Assembly (NCBI GenBank): GCA_949317995.1
Contig: OX439036.1
Location: 84,450,420-84,514,419 of the forward strand
DNA: 64,000 bases
Reading direction: 5' to 3'
Origin: Acholoe squamosa
Lineage: Eukaryota; Annelida; Polychaeta; Phyllodocida; Polynoidae
Notes under the pieces: model-generated
Seen by the model: the letters and a program-made list of their open reading frames with translations, nothing else
What the model was told of the DNA's origin: nothing
The model's database searches: none
Shown here: positions 43,093-58,000 of the stretch, in pieces
How the letters are laid out: each line of letters opens with the position of its first letter
Numbering within the stretch: position 1 is the first letter of the stretch
Program-made: the position numbers and the translations under genes

Positions 43093-44497
43093 TCATAACC
43101 ATAATGGCTGAAACAATATGGTGGACATACTTTCCTACACTATTCTTTCTATACACCAGACACCTGCTTGAAGATTGTAGAGCCCAGTGGATTGCACGTG
43201 GTTCATGGAATAATACTACTGTCGCAGTGACATCCCTAACACATTTTATGGGGTTTACATGTCACCTGTCGGTTTTCAGAGAAGGTCATATCCCATTTCA
43301 CTAAATTTCTATTTTTCCATGTCCTTGTCACAATATTCCTTTATCTCCATGTTGATGTTAAGCTTCTAATTCCCGGGGCTGGAGTACTCAAGGTAGGATG
43401 CGGCATCCTCTGCACTGTAAGAAATAACTGTTGAATCTACAAGGGATCCTTGTAAAAACTGTACAATGAACCACCGTTATTACACAACAGGGAGTCAGTG
43501 TAGACTATCCAGGTGGCAGTGTGGTAGTACAAGGAATCTCTGTGAAAACAATGTGAAAATAACGAAGGATCTCTGTCAACTTTTGGACGAGGATCCTTTG
43601 ATATTTCGACAACATTTTTTCACAGTGTGTGATATTGCACTCATGTAGGTTGAGAAGATGCCAATGCTCAAAATAGGGATCGATGACTGAGTGCACTTCA
43701 AAGAAGGGGTCCGGTGAATCTCTCCCACCCACGTCAGTACCATTGACAAGCAATACCCCTGTTACTGTAGAAATATATTTACCTATACCAACCTAGCGGG
43801 ATGCATTATTAACTAATGAGATTCAGCACAGACTTTTAAGGGTATATTACGTAATTCCTGGTGTCCATCATGATTGCTGTTTTCAGTGCTTATCTCTCCG
43901 GGTACCAGATCAAGCAATGGTGCCCCTGATAAGGAACCTGCAATCTCGGTATATACGTGGGCATGGCTGTCAGCACATCTAAATAATAATGTTATAAACT
44001 ATAGGCTTGTCTGATTCTTTGTAGATCAGATAAGGCAAGTTCTATAACATTCCATTTAGCATCTAGATGAGGAACCCTCAAGGAACAACCCAGGTAGCAA
44101 GGATACATTGGGCCAATGTCGGCTTATATTGGACCAAGCATAGACAAGCATGGCCCAATGCTCCATTGCTGATTGGGAAGTGTTTGACTTGCAGTATTTA
44201 TGGATAAATGCCATATTTGGCAGTATCTTAGGGGTACTGCAGGGGGTACCTGTCATATCTAGGGGAACCAGCAATATTCCTGGATCAACACAAGAAAAGG
44301 GACCTCCACGAAGGGCTCCCCAGCGTCCCCTTCCTGTATTTTTCCTGCCATATTTAGGAGAACCTGCCATACTTCACAGGTACTACAAAATATCACAAGG
44401 GTGCGAAGATTTGTCGATTGTCCCAGCCTGGTCATGATACATGGTGAATTGAGAAATATAATCATATGATAACAAACTCTAGAATTAGACATACATT

Positions 44498-44503
44498 TTT
44501 ATT
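44498..44503 (-). terminator. Polyadenylation signal of SLC17 gene B
   Basis: AATAAA on the minus strand, 15 nt after the stop codon of gene B, implying a very short 3' UTR unless a later site is used. Confidence 0.5.
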
Positions 44504-44518
44504 GATAAACTATTACTA

Positions 44519-47500
44519 CTACAATTTTGTGCTTGAACTTGCATAATTGTTATCATTCTCATGGGGTCGAGATTTATATTCTATTGAGCCGGTGAACCCA
44601 TGATTATCCAGAGCCATTTCTGGTTTATGAATGGTTTCCCTTGATTCTGCTTTTGACCATTCAAACTCCTCAGCACTTCCAAAAATCAAAAACACAAGCC
44701 ATCCAGCAAGGGCAATGCCGGCTCCAATGATGAAGACCACGCGCCATTCTTCTATAGCACCCTGCAATGGAATTTTTGGTATAAGACAACTGAAAATTGA
44801 TCCGGTCTGATTAAAGAGGGAAAGGTAAATGTGTTACTATCTCTCAGCTACCTGAGCTAAACTGACTCTTGTTCAGTTTAGTAGAGACAGGACAGTGCTG
44901 GTAAGAGGGCCACTGTGATTCTGACATATCATTTGACCCATGGAAAATTTTACTTTGTCTATCAGTAAAGGGCAGTCATGTAGAATTGACATGACGTTTC
45001 TTGTGTGAAATTCTTGCCCTCTACAACGATATACCAGCTATAAACAGGTACCTGAGGAAGCAACAAGGAGAGGAGAGTAAAAGAAAAGACGAGAGGAGCA
45101 CGAAGGATAACTTGGTTGAATACACTTAAAAACTATCTAGATAGACTGGACCTGTCTCTGGACACGGGCAACTAGGGCGTCATGTGCAACCACACTTCGT
45201 GCATAACAGAAGAGAGAGACATGTAAGACAATGGCATTATTGTCATGTGAATATTGCTACTGTTTTGAATACCGTGGGCAAAAGTCAAACTAAAATCGAA
45301 TAGACATGAAAGCGTCCTACATCTCTTGGTCATGCAGTCACTTCCCCAACCCCACCTGTCACTCTGATCAGTTTCCTAGAAAATTTGAAATTCCTGGTAC
45401 TTTAATGGTCAGCATATATTCTATATACATGTACTTTCTATAATCTTAGGAGGGTCTGATGTAAATAGGAGACATCCACTCACATTCTTAGTTATTGCAC
45501 CAACGATAGGAGGTGAGATGATTCCAGGAATAGTAGCAAGAGTATTGTCTATGCCCATGATGAACCCGGCGTACCTGTTTGAAATAATCATTATAAAGGT
45601 AGCAGATATTTTTTTACAATTGGTTTACCACTTGATTACAACATAATATATGAAATTTCTAAGTAAAATTACAAGACTAACTTGTAACATACATAGAATA
45701 ACACCATAAAGGCCCAATACGCCACAACCACACTCTCAGCCCCGATTTTACATAAATGGACAGTAGCTTGCCCTGTACTGGGTACAGGGCAAGCTACTGA
45801 AGGGTCATTAGTTTTGTACTAACAGCAGCTTCTACTGTTTTCCAAAAATAAAAGCAATGTACTGAAAATAGCTTGGCGCAGTCTGACAGTGCATATAAGG
45901 CATAATCTAACATGACAATGCTATAAGTATAAGCCCCACCTGGCGCATGGGTCAAAGGGTGCCATTCTTTAATATGGTCGATATGCTAAAAATCCTTTAG
46001 GCCACAATAGACCTCTGAAATGGACCACAAGGCGCTGCTTATAAGCTATGCTTTACTGTAATGATTTTTCAATTAATTCTTCAGCAATTTGGATAGAGAA
46101 CTAAGAATACGGTCAGGTATCCAAAATTACATCCTGACATCGACAATGAATACCTGTCAGTGCAGTAAAGAGGAAATGGACTAAAGTGGTTACTTGGGTG
46201 CAAGGTCTATGGTATTAGAACCTCCTCCTGAGCGGCAGAATCCTAAGGTTCCAACCCAGATTATCAGCAGGATAATAGCAATAGTTGTCTGACTGCAATT
46301 CAAGGCAGCGATACCTAACGACACAGCTGCACTTGGTACCAATCCTTTAATTGGAATATAAATCAAGGGATTGTATAAAAATCGTACATGTATTTTAATA
46401 TCTATTCATCTTACAGTTTTATCTGCAGTTTACGTTTAAAGGTTTTACTTACATATCGATGTTTCAAATATAGAAGTCTAAGTCATGAACTCTTCAGTAG
46501 AAATCAGTGTAATCGCTCGTAGCTGTTATTCCTTAAATACCCGTGTATAATATCAAGGATTTTAATACCAAACGTTTGAAACACTTTTCGTATCCATGTT
46601 TTCCTCATGAAATTCCGTGATACCATGAAATCGCATATTAGTGAACCCAAGATGCTGATGACAAAGTTGGCAATGTAGGGTAATGAGTTAATCAGACCGT
46701 TCTTAAAAATAAAGCAAAAAAAAAACAAAACATACTGAATTAGTAGGGAGGAACACATGGTACCAGTGCCAAATAACCAGAGCCCTAGAGCCTATAATTC
46801 TATTTTACAGAATCTAGGAGGCCATGATGTGCAATTTGAGGCATAGATTCAATTTTCAATAAGTACATGAGATATGGACAATAATCATTCAAAATGTTAA
46901 TGTGAATTCCCATATAATTGATATATATCAGAAAAAAAAATCTAATCATTATTCATGCCATGCTTGTAAATAATAATATCATTCTGTCTACAAAACCTCG
47001 TGTAGTGCAAAAATGTGATTACCTTCTTGATATCAAACTTCAATACATCTTTCATGTATTGTGGAAGTGAAGACAGTGCCACATACCAAACCCATGCAAA
47101 ACACATGTCCGTAATGAATAAAGCATAATATGGTGCTTCAGTAAGTATGTTTTTCCATGGGACTCGCAGTGTCTGAAGAGATGGTTACCAAGAAAATAAG
47201 TATATCATTTGGAAGAGAAAACGCTCATGCTAAATTGCTAATAGGCTACCCCCTTGGCAATTTTTGTTGTAACGTTCCAGAATATTTTGAAAAGAAAACG
47301 TTGGCAAAGACGTTTTCAACGTCCGGAAGGAAAATATTTCAGAGATATTTGTAAAAATGTTCTTTACTTAAATGTTTATAGCGTTAGTTAGTTACGCTTG
47401 TTGTGCCAGAATTTTTTTTCACCTAGAAATCAACCTTTTTATAGAACAATACAAATGTTATTGGAATAGACAAAGATGATTTTCACATTTTTTCCCCCAA

Positions 47501-50448
47501 ACATTAGCAAATATGACAGACTCGGGAAAGTGAGAAAAGACGTTTTAGTTTCTTCCAAGTGGGTATGATCTACATGGATGCACTAATAAGTACTGATGTG
47601 TGATGTTATGGGAACTGATCAACCCATTTTCTTTTGTAATGGAAGTTTCAATTATAATAGCTCATCTCTGAATTTCTAACCACACCTGATGTCTTTACAA
47701 GAAATGGTGTGTAAGATTCCTTGTCGTGACCCATTCATAAAGACATAGTACAGGTACATATCAACTTAACGTGTTAAACTTACAAACCTTCTCCTCAGAT
47801 ACAGAAGGGAGAGAGTTCTGAATATATTCTCGTTCAGCCTGTGAGATTCTGGGGTGTTCTGCTGGTGAGCTGTGTGCCAGGCAGAACCAACACACACACC
47901 ATAGCACAGACACTCCTCCTGTGGTCACAAAAGCAGCAGGCAATGTAGTCATTTTAAGGTCACCACTGACGGAAGCTAGGGAATAAGTCTAATAAATCTT
48001 TATCAATGGACCTTTCTTTTAGCACTGTTTTCAGGTTTCTCCAATTTAGAGAAGCCCAGATATGATGTGAGTCCAAACTAGATATCTCCCAGGAAGGGCA
48101 TATTTGAATTACTTAAAAAAAGCAGCATTAATTTTTATCTGACTATCATAGTGATTAATAGTTAAATAAAGGGACAAGGGCGGGAACTGACCCATGGCCT
48201 TTTGCATACTGTTTACATAAATGCTAGACTGAGCTGTGCTAGAACAAAGTCAATATCTCTTTAGATAGCACCTGGCGAGAACATGTAACAACTATCTTGT
48301 TATGATAATACCATTATCTCCTATAGTGCATACCAAATATATAAAATATGGATGGCCATCCACCATCGAATCCTTTGGTACAAAGAATTCCAGAAAAAAT
48401 GGAGCTGAACACTGTTCCAACTGGTGAACCTGGAATAACAAATGTTTGTCATTAACGAGGCTGAATACTGATTAGCTTACTAGAGACCTTAAGTCATTCT
48501 ATGTTGAATATAACCAGGTGTATTACATAACCCCCATATGAGATACATAGGCATTGCATGCTCATGCAGAGCTCATATATACCAGTTTATCAGATATGAG
48601 GGCTTAGGCTGTTCATATCAAAGAAAGAGTTAGGAGATTATCATTTATTGTTAATTAGATAAATCTGCTATAAAGCATACATGACATTGGCTTAAGATGT
48701 GGGATCTGGACGTTAGGGGCATGACTTTATTGGAAATTACATGTCTTATGTATCTCAAATGAACTTTAGCTGGTGTTTTTCAAAATGATGACCTATACCC
48801 TACCTACCATTTTACATCAATAGTACATTCAAGGTCTTAGACATTAGCAGAGGCTATTACCTGCCAAAAAGAGAGAGATGAGAATTGTTCTCTCATTGGG
48901 AGGAGCCCACTTTCCTAGGAGGCCATAGAATGCTGGATAGTAAACACCCTGTAGGTAAATAAAAATTGAGATAATATAATGTAGGATTGCTTGGTTCTTC
49001 TAGGTGAGCTACATAAAATAAATGATGTCAAATTTAACTTGTCAGCCCTGGCCAAGAATCTACATCTTGACTAATTTAGATGACCTAGGCAGTTGGCCCT
49101 ACCTGATGACCCGTATGTGACATCCTGTGAAGTTGTCAGCATGATATTGCAATATGGTTTACATGAAGAGTCTGGTCAAGGTCTGACAAATAATTTATAT
49201 TCGACAGGTTTTCCATTGTTTATCTTATGCTTCTCACTTTGAAGACCCTTTTTTCAGCGATGTCAGTTTTTTATTATATCGTTTTCTAAGAAGATTAATA
49301 TTCCAATTTAGCGTCAAGCATGTACGCCATTAAAAGAACCTACCGAAAAGCAGCCTTTAAAAGCTTGGACTACCATAAGGAGATAAACACTGCCACGAGC
49401 AGCAACCGGTGTGAGCAGAGTTAGGCATGTTAACCCTAACATACCTGTGAGGTAAAAGAATTGCAGCTAATACAAAATTTGATTGTCAAAGTTTGCATAG
49501 AACAACATGTATCTCGGAGAAGGGAAATTCAAGGAAATGAAATTCCTCAGTGTCATGGAATGAATCATGATCTTAGATGTAAGTAAGCTCAAATGATCTG
49601 ACCTCCACCAATGATCCATTTTGCTCCTATTTTATTAGACAACCATCCTCCAAGTACTTGTGTAAGCAGATATCCAATGTAGAAAGAAGACAGCACAAAT
49701 CCACGCAGTTCTCGTGACCACGCAAATTCACCACGCTTTTTGAATATAAAATGACCCTTGAAATAGACATTTGAGATACACATAGTCCACAGTAAAGGCT
49801 AATCTATGAAGCAATTAATATAATGGTGGCTTTTGAATAGAATAGAATGCTAATATTATGATTTTCTAAAGTGATATAACTTATCATAAGCAGATTGAGA
49901 AGTACCAATTATACATGTAACCAATACAGTTTTATCTATGCACAAAATCATACCTTATCTCCAAACAGGTCTGCTTCATAATGACAGCCACTTTCTACAT
50001 AAGGTCGTGCACTTGTGTAGTTTATATTGACTGTATTATTGGTGTCAGTCACAGGGTCTCTGGTCATACACACAATGGCTACACTCATGTTAGCCCTCAT
50101 CATGTATAAAACGACTGTACCAAAGAACCCAAGAAATGAATGGAAAAATCTGCATGATGTCAGAAATTGCAGTAATCCTACAAGAAACAGTGAAAATCAT
50201 AGAAAAAAAAGTCAAACAGATAAATGGAAAATAAGAGATAAAAACAAACAAACAAACAAACAAAACCGCAACAACAACTACTATGCTATTTTCCGTAATC
50301 GATGATAACTGTTGGATAACCTTTTCAAGTCAACTATGATAAAAGGTTTGATGGGTGAAAGTAAAAAAAAAAAAAAATCGATGGAAACAATCTGAATGAA
50401 CTGACCAGTCTGCCCTGATGGGTTGCTTGCATCCTTGCCCTCCGCCAT
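44519..50448 (-). CDS. SLC17 family anion transporter, gene B (12 coding exons, 527 residues)
   Basis: Exons (minus strand): 50448-50406, 50177-49954, 49735-49603, 49444-49344, 48948-48861, 48429-48334, 47918-47788, 47172-47023, 46701-46569, 46344-46194, 45574-45484, 44761-44519. Phases join without a stop and total 1584 nt. It is a 12-helix major-facilitator protein of the SLC17 type: first helix with YMMRANMSVAIVCM, glycosylation sites in the first loop (NNT, NYT), then WSRELRGF, TPVAARGSVYLL, WAPPNERTIL, FDGGWPSIFY, SSPAEHPRIS, LPQYMKD, NGLINSLPYIANF, GIDNTLATIPG and DNHGF near the C terminus. SLC17 proteins move organic anions, urate, glutamate or phosphate across plasma, lysosomal or vesicle membranes; the substrate cannot be told here. 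The Arg and two Glu of sialin helix 4 are replaced (Q, K, S). Confidence 0.88.
46195..46343 (-). other. Gene B exon 10 with divergent second half
   Basis: Inside this exon the paralogues C and D read RSGTYxNxVDLAPR, whereas B reads RSGGGSNTIDLAPK. The glycine triplet and the terminal Lys (codon split AA|G across the intron) are specific to B. Confidence 0.5.
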
Positions 50449-52084
50449 CCTCACAATGCACATGACAAGGGCTATTAAGGACACATACCTAGAGTTGTCC
50501 GAATAATCTTATCATAAGCCTGAGCTCCATGGGGTATATAAGATTATTGTATGGCTTAAGTGATAGTGTTCAATAGCATATTGCCAAAGGCACGTGTAAA
50601 GATATAGTGTTACAAATGTTATCGTTACAAATGTATGGGCAAATGTCCACCATGTGGCATAGATATCACCCATGATAAGCGTGACACAGTATTGCATATT
50701 ATGTGTAAGCCAGTAATGACATGGAGGGAACGGCCAAGTACATTGTCATCAATCCACCCCCGAGATAGACGTCCCAAAGGGTGCATTTATTTCATGAAAT
50801 AAATGCTGAAAAACACCTTATTTCAGCCCCTAAACAGACATGCAAATCAAGACAAGTTGTTGCACGTGGGTGTGTAGATCGACATCTTACTGTGAGATAA
50901 GACTGGAAAATTAATATGTGTTACAGTGGACATGTAGAGGGTTCAGTCTGATGAAACTCCATGCACAGTCATCGTCTGCCTCTCTCACTGTTAGTTTTCT
51001 ACTTTTTTTTATAATATCAATTTGGATCCAGCTCAGCATAAACCATAGAGGGGGGGGGGAGGTCAAAATGTTTTTCGCGCATCTGCGCGCAAACCCACCA
51101 GCCCCCCCCCCTGTTGTTAAAAAATGATCATTCCCTAAGTTGGTGCAGGCGCGTCCCCTCTAAAAATTCTTAAGGCTTAGCCCAAAAAGAAGAGTGCCCT
51201 CTGTGGTATTCTAGCATGCTAGATTAAATCATTGAGTGATAAATCTAGCTAAACAGGGTTGTTGCATCTTGTCTGAAAAATTCTCAGGCGGTTTGGTGGA
51301 TAGCCTCACGAGCATCTTTTAGACGTAAATTACATGTTCTGATTTATTTTGGAGCCAGTGAATTAAGGTAGTAATGAGGTACGTCATGACATATTTACCG
51401 AGGGAACAAGAAATATACACTTTTGATCCAAACTTTACTTTAATCGTATAAGCGAAGGGATATCTTGGCAAAAGGTAAAATACATGCACTGCAGACTTTT
51501 CTTGCTGGACAGCATCTTTTGCCTTTGCAAATATTCCACAGGATAAATTCAGTAATACTCAAATCACTTGCATCATTAACAACTTTGTTATTGCATAATC
51601 GTTCAGTGGCCTACAGTGAACTTAGAAATTACCCCCATACACTATATTGCAGGATTTCCTTCATTGAGATGTAAACTAACGAGTTCACCCCAACCCAAAC
51701 CCCGAATAATGGCTTCGATTCCAAGACTTCACAAGTCTCAGTTTGAATGCTGACCACGTTGCCCCGAAATAAAGGCACGTCTACATATAATACTCACCGT
51801 AGTAAAAGATAGTATTATAAATGTTATTTGCGAAATTCAAACAAGTAGACTTCATCATGCTGGCTTTTAAACTCCTTTATTGCAACCATAAGTAATTGTG
51901 GTGAACATGGTAGGAATTACAAAAGTCGTATGACCTGAGATGCACTCCTCAGACACAGCTAGTGGAAGCTTAATCGCGTGTTAGCGAGGAATTCCTTTAA
52001 TTTGCTACATCATAATGATACACTTTCATTATTCCTAGCAAAAAGAGCATCAAAATGCTGTCTGGACTTTGGTAGCATGGGTAC
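50449..52084. other. Intergenic between SLC17 genes B and C
   Basis: Would contain the promoter and 5' UTR of gene B and the 3' UTR of gene C. No additional gene seen. A G-run/C-run pair flanks TTTTTCGCGCATCTGCGCGC near 51048-51110. Confidence 0.5.
51876..51881 (-). terminator. Polyadenylation signal of SLC17 gene C
   Basis: AATAAA on the minus strand about 205 nt downstream of the gene C stop; the first such signal after the stop. Confidence 0.5.
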
Positions 52085-55000
52085 TCAGAACTTTGTCTGG
52101 TAGTTATCATCTACCTCAGCAACGAAGCCATGGTTGTCTGATGTTGTGGGTAGATTCTGCTTGACTGAGTCGTCCTGTGCCCATGCCTGCTCCTTTGCAC
52201 TACCAAAGATAATGTACACAAGCCAGCCTACCAGTGTGATGCATGCACCCAGGATGAACACACGGCTCCACTCCTCTATAGCCCCCTGCAAATGACCATT
52301 GTTATAGAAATCACAGTTCTGATAAGACGGTATGTTTGACATGGTGTGTTATCAATTAACCTCAAATCTAGCATAATATCTAAAGGAAAAAACTAAAAAA
52401 AAAGACACGTCAGAGTAAAGAAGTAGGCTATTGCATAATTATAGTGCAAATGCATGGAAAATACAAGAAAATCAATTGTGAAAAATGATACACAGTAAAA
52501 CACACAAGGGAATACGCACATTTGGTGTCATGGCGCTCACAATGGGCGGAACTATTATACCAGGGATAGTCTTAATCGTGTTGTCAATGCCCATCAAAAT
52601 TCCTGCATACCTATTAGATAGAAATCAGAACAAAGAGTGTGTATTGAGAGAACCACCACAGTATCACAAACACATTTATAATATTAAACATTAAATCTAT
52701 AATACTATAAGACATCAATTATAAGATGTAAATCCCATGTAATTCCATCAGAGTATTTTTCGACCAATAGTCACACCTATGACGTTCAATGGAAAGGCAT
52801 ATTTTATATCTTGTCAATATAAAAATGACATACAAATGATGTACAAATACCTAATTGTAAAACACTTATAACTATAACTGTGTATGCTTCAGATCAATAA
52901 TCATTTCAGCTAGCTTGTGAAACACAGCCTATTCTATAGCCCCATATTGTTGTTTATATTTTTATGAACTTATCTAATGGATTACTCACCTAGGGGCAAG
53001 ATCCACAAGGTTGATATATGTACCTGAACGTGCAAACCCCATGAATCCAACCCACAGGGTAAGAAGAATGATGGCCACTGTTTTTTTATCAGCATTCAAT
53101 CCAGCTACCCCAAACGATATTGCTGCACTGGGAATCATGGCTAAGGAATAAAGAAACCACACAGAGGTTTTTAATCATATAAAAATACTTAGAGGGTAGA
53201 ATCTCACACAAAACCAGACGATTTCAATTAAATTTACAATCTTTATTAGGATCAAATGAAAAAGTTACATCAATTTGAACAATATATATAATATGAAGAG
53301 GTGGTATGGATTATTGATCAATGTCAATGGCCCTTCATCAGGCAAAATATATAAAAATATGTTCAACATGAAGCAACCCATGCAACAGCTGTGCAACTAC
53401 AACAACAGAATCATTCTTCCTGCAACAAAGTTTTCGTTGATACAAATATTTATCTATTTCATTATCGTTGCTATTGACTTTAGAAAAAAATAATGATGAT
53501 CAAAAAGAATTCGTTTAACCATTATTAATTCATAGCAATGGCTCCATTTATAAAAGTCATCTTTGATTTGACTCTGGTATGGTGTGCGAATGTATTACAT
53601 AAAAGGTACATATTTTTGAAGTATTAGGAAGTATTAAAACTAGCAATTACGCCATATTGACTACATATCATGTATATGGATTTTGTTTTAACTCACCCAG
53701 AGTAGCAAACAGCTTTCTCGTCCACGTTGTTGGAAGTAACTTTCGTGAAATGATGAAATCTGCCATTATTGATGCTAAGATACTAACAACAAAGTTGGCT
53801 ATGTGTGGCAGCGAATTGAATAAACCATTCTGTAAAAGAAAAGGAGGTGGGGATGCTATTGGAATAGAATAGGCATTGATGACATGCATTTTGTTTGCAC
53901 TATTGTTTTTGTGGTGGTGGCACACGAGTCATGGCCGTGATACTTGTCAATAAGAAAGCCTCACAAATCATCTCAAAATGGCATACAATGCATGATTAAT
54001 TTGTTTGAAATTGTATAAATTATTGACAGGTGGTCTACTATATTTGATAGAACATCCTCCGGGGGCTAAATTTACTTGAGATATCATATAGCAGTGGACA
54101 AATAAAAAAACTCACGCTCTTGATGTCAAACTTCAGGACATCTTTCATATACTGTGGGAGGGTGGAAAGTGCAACATAATAGCACCAGACAAAGCAGACA
54201 TCAACAAAGAACAGTGCATAGACAGGTATAGTTCTCAGCAAATCTTTCCATGGGACGTGCAGGCTCTGAATAATTCATTTGAAAGCGTAACATATGGATT
54301 AGAATCATTAGTTAGATCCTGCTAATGGACAAAATATACTTTTTATTGGTACATGTGTAAAAAGTCTGAGTTAGAATCAATAGCTAAAAAACATTACAAG
54401 TACAATTTATCACTTATTTCTAATTTTGATACCTGCAGGGCATTTCAAAACAATATCTATAGCTATGGTTTTGAAATGCCCTCCTGATGTGTGAATGTCT
54501 ATCAGTGTGAATGTTAATCAGTATTATTATATCACTGGCATAAACCACATAATGAGAATACCTTATTCTGAGAGACGAAAGGCAGAGATGCTTGAATGTA
54601 TTCTAGCTCAGCCTTGGATATTCTTGGATGTTCTTGGGGTGAGCTGTATGCCAGTACAAACCAAATTATGCACCAAATTGCTGCTGCCGATCCTAAAACA
54701 TTGAAATAAGGAGGTTACTTTCAGTTAAAAAAAAACAGGCGCAATCGTCATTAACACTGAATCTTTAGATGTGCATGATAGATAACACACTCCAAGCTCT
54801 AATAGAATTTGAGAAAGTGTAAATCCTGGCACTATTCGTAGCAGGCCTGGTATTGGGAGAGAAAAGAGTAAGTGGTATTGGGAGAGAAAAGAGAAAATGT
54901 CTGCCAAAATGAAGAGGTCTTCCTAGAGCCGGATTCAAATCCATGCTGGCAAAGACCGCCGCGTTTTAGCTTAACTGCAACGTGTGACAATTAGTGTTGG

Positions 55001-58000
55001 GAGAGGTGTTAAAACTCATATTACACCTGTTTGGCCTCTGCGGCACGACCAAGCTATAAACTCCTTTAAAAAACCTTTCGAGAAAGGCCTAATAGACAAT
55101 GGGTATAGCGTAATAAATAAGGTTCTGATTTCCTCTGTAATGTAGTAAAGTCATGGATAAAGTAGGGATTATTTTGCAATAGTCATACAATTACACTTTG
55201 AATTTCAACAAGTATTCCCCGAGTTTACTAGCTCATATAAATTGCATCCTTACCAAATAGATAAAATATCGACGGCCATCCACCATCAAACCCGTGCTGA
55301 CAAAGTATTCCAGAAAGTATGGAGCTGAGCACTGTTCCTACAGGTGTACCTGAATAGAGAAGATGGTATTATATCTTTCTACTTTGCTTCAATAAAATCA
55401 GTACTTTCACTCTGGTTGGTGTGGTTATTTTAATCCAACCAGGAAAAGAAAACTCAACATTCTTTGGAAGAAAATGTTTTACACGCTGATAAACAAGACG
55501 CGAAAGTGTCTCTTTTGCAGAGGGGACGGCCGTAAGGCGCGTTTTCCACACTATGTATACGTTTGCTCTGACTTCATTTATCTTTTTTCGCTGTACTTGA
55601 TAATAGTTTAGCGGCTTAACTCATCGGACAGATCTATAGCAAGTCATTCAAATAATGAATACATTCAAATGGTATAAAATGTTCCCTATCTAGTCTTGTG
55701 GTTTTCGTCGGAAGAGATTTAACAATCAATCAACCAGATTTTTTTGTAGGTAGTATTCCTAATTTTGTGTAGGTAATAGTCTTGTTCTTTTCTTAAAGTT
55801 CACCTTTGGTCCAAGATGAGTTTCAATCATTTGACTGTATACTCACCTGCACTAAAGACAGCTATGAGAACTGATCTCTCATTTGGTGGGGCCCATCTTC
55901 CAAAGAGTTGATAGAATACAGGAAAGAAGACACCCTGTGGCATTAATGTAATTAAGATAATGTGTGATTCATCAGTGATGAACATACAACCTCATGTTTA
56001 CAATGATTATGCTATCCTTATGAGGAATCCAAGTATTATTGGCATAAGTGAAAAGAAAAGGGCTTTACTTTTTGCAAATCAAGTTGGCAATCGAATAGCT
56101 TACAGTCAATATCTTGACATCTGGACTGGCTTGCAATTGATCATTATTATATCATTATCCTTTGCTGTAGGATGATGATTGAATTTTATCTAATTTAAAA
56201 TAGATCTAGGCCTTGTACTTACGCACGAAAAGCCTTTCAATGCCTGGACAACCATAAGTAGGTACACACTGGATCTGGCTGCAACTGGTGTCAATAGGGT
56301 GAGGGCTGTCATCATAGACAAACCTGCGTATCATGCAAAATATAGAACAATCCCACATGAGATTATCTTTCAGGAATTATGTACAAAGGTGCATAATTTG
56401 GGGACGAGTTATAGATTCTATCTTCATTTTCTCAAACATTATTCATCTTGAAAGTAAAGAGAGGAGTTATATAATATAGATTATACCAATTAGAAATAAA
56501 TTCATAAATATCCACGTCTCTCTGGTGCAGGGCAATTCAGCCATACAAGGGTATGTAATCATGATTTGAAGTTACATGGGCCCCTTTTCAGCCTCCAGGG
56601 TGAGGAGTGTGGTCCTATATGTATTTATATGATATTTGGAGCAGATTGGGGAAACAGGTTCCACTGACCACAATATCATTGATTTATCACTTTCTAAAAG
56701 GTCCTACTCATATCTATTTTTCATGCATAAGGACCCTGACAGTAGGACCTTCTCTTACCAACACCTATGATCCGTTTAGCCCCTATTTTGTTGGCCAGCC
56801 ATCCTCCCGGAAATTGAGTCAGAATGTAGCCAATGTAGAAAGAAGATAAGACAAATCCACGTAGTTCTCTTGACCAATTGAACTCCCCTTTCTGTTACAA
56901 TCACATGCAAATCAGAATACATATCACTGAATATAACAATGTAAGTAGGAACCTAGAAATTTTACTGAGCTTGCATATTTCTACATGCATTCAAGAGAGT
57001 TGTGTATTACCCTGGACAAGCCATATTTGCAAACTATTGTCGCACTATCATTTGCAAAGCTTAGAACTACTAGTAGTCTATCAAAGCAGATAAATCATGC
57101 TGATTTTGCCAAAGTCTCAGCAAATGTTCCCCATCTGAGTGCATGGTCGGAAAAGGCTGCCATGGAACCTGGTCATGCTTTTATCATCCAAGGCTAATCA
57201 GAATAATTTTCCCTTGGTTAACACTGATAATCTCTATTAGATTTTGGACCAACGATTGTTTAAATAGATGTTGACAACATGGTAGCATCTTGCTGTTGGA
57301 TTAATATTAAGGCAACATTGGTCAGCCATTGTATTAACAGTAATTAATCACAACAGTGATCTCATGGCCAAAGACAAAACTTATTTGGCCATTGCAAAGT
57401 AGCATTGCCACGATAGAATGATCCAAACATGACTTACCCTTTTATTTCCATCGGAATATATTGACCCATAAGATACATTGCTATTGTTGTTGGCAGTCTG
57501 ATTGTTGTCCACCCTTGGCTGATTGGTCATACAGACAATGGCTACACTCATATTGGCCCTCATCATGTACATGAAGATACCTCCAAAGAATCCCAGCATA
57601 CACAGTGTGAATCTGCACGAGGTCCACCATGGTACTGCATGCGAATAATTTAGTATCTCTTATCATGAAACCAAAGCGTTGTATAAAAACCATCAAAGAG
57701 AGTCTATGTTGTCCACAGTGTGCCTCAATGAAACACTGAGGGTCAAGGATCACTTTAATAAATTCTTTCATTAGGGTTGGAGGGTCTCTATTACAATGTA
57801 TACTGCTTATTCCATTTAGTTTGATATTGTAGGTCGGATAGGAAATAAAACAAGAGAAGAAAAAACTTAAAAAGAAAAAAAAGAGACAAACAGCAATCAC
57901 TTACAAATTGCGATCACTTTCACACTGCTTAAGACTAGCATACATGTATTTTATCATTGATGCATAATTATAGCCTACCAGTCTGTGTTTGTACACACGA

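Larger units (their letters stand above)
40955..44518. other. Intergenic between SLC17 genes A and B
   Basis: No gene supported. It would hold the promoter of gene A. Noted inside: a CTCF-like motif (43079-43092), one CATGTC-family repeat copy (about 43256-43350), a repeat fragment with ATTGGGCCAATGTCGG (44126 region) and near-repeats of GGGGTACCTGTCATATCTAG / TTTAGGAGAACCTGCCATA (44245-44370). None resembles an exon. Confidence 0.5.

Noticed and set aside
44056..44492. Overlapping frames of 77-104 codons downstream of gene B
   Set aside because: They overlap in several frames, are built on short near-repeats, and lack splice or start support.
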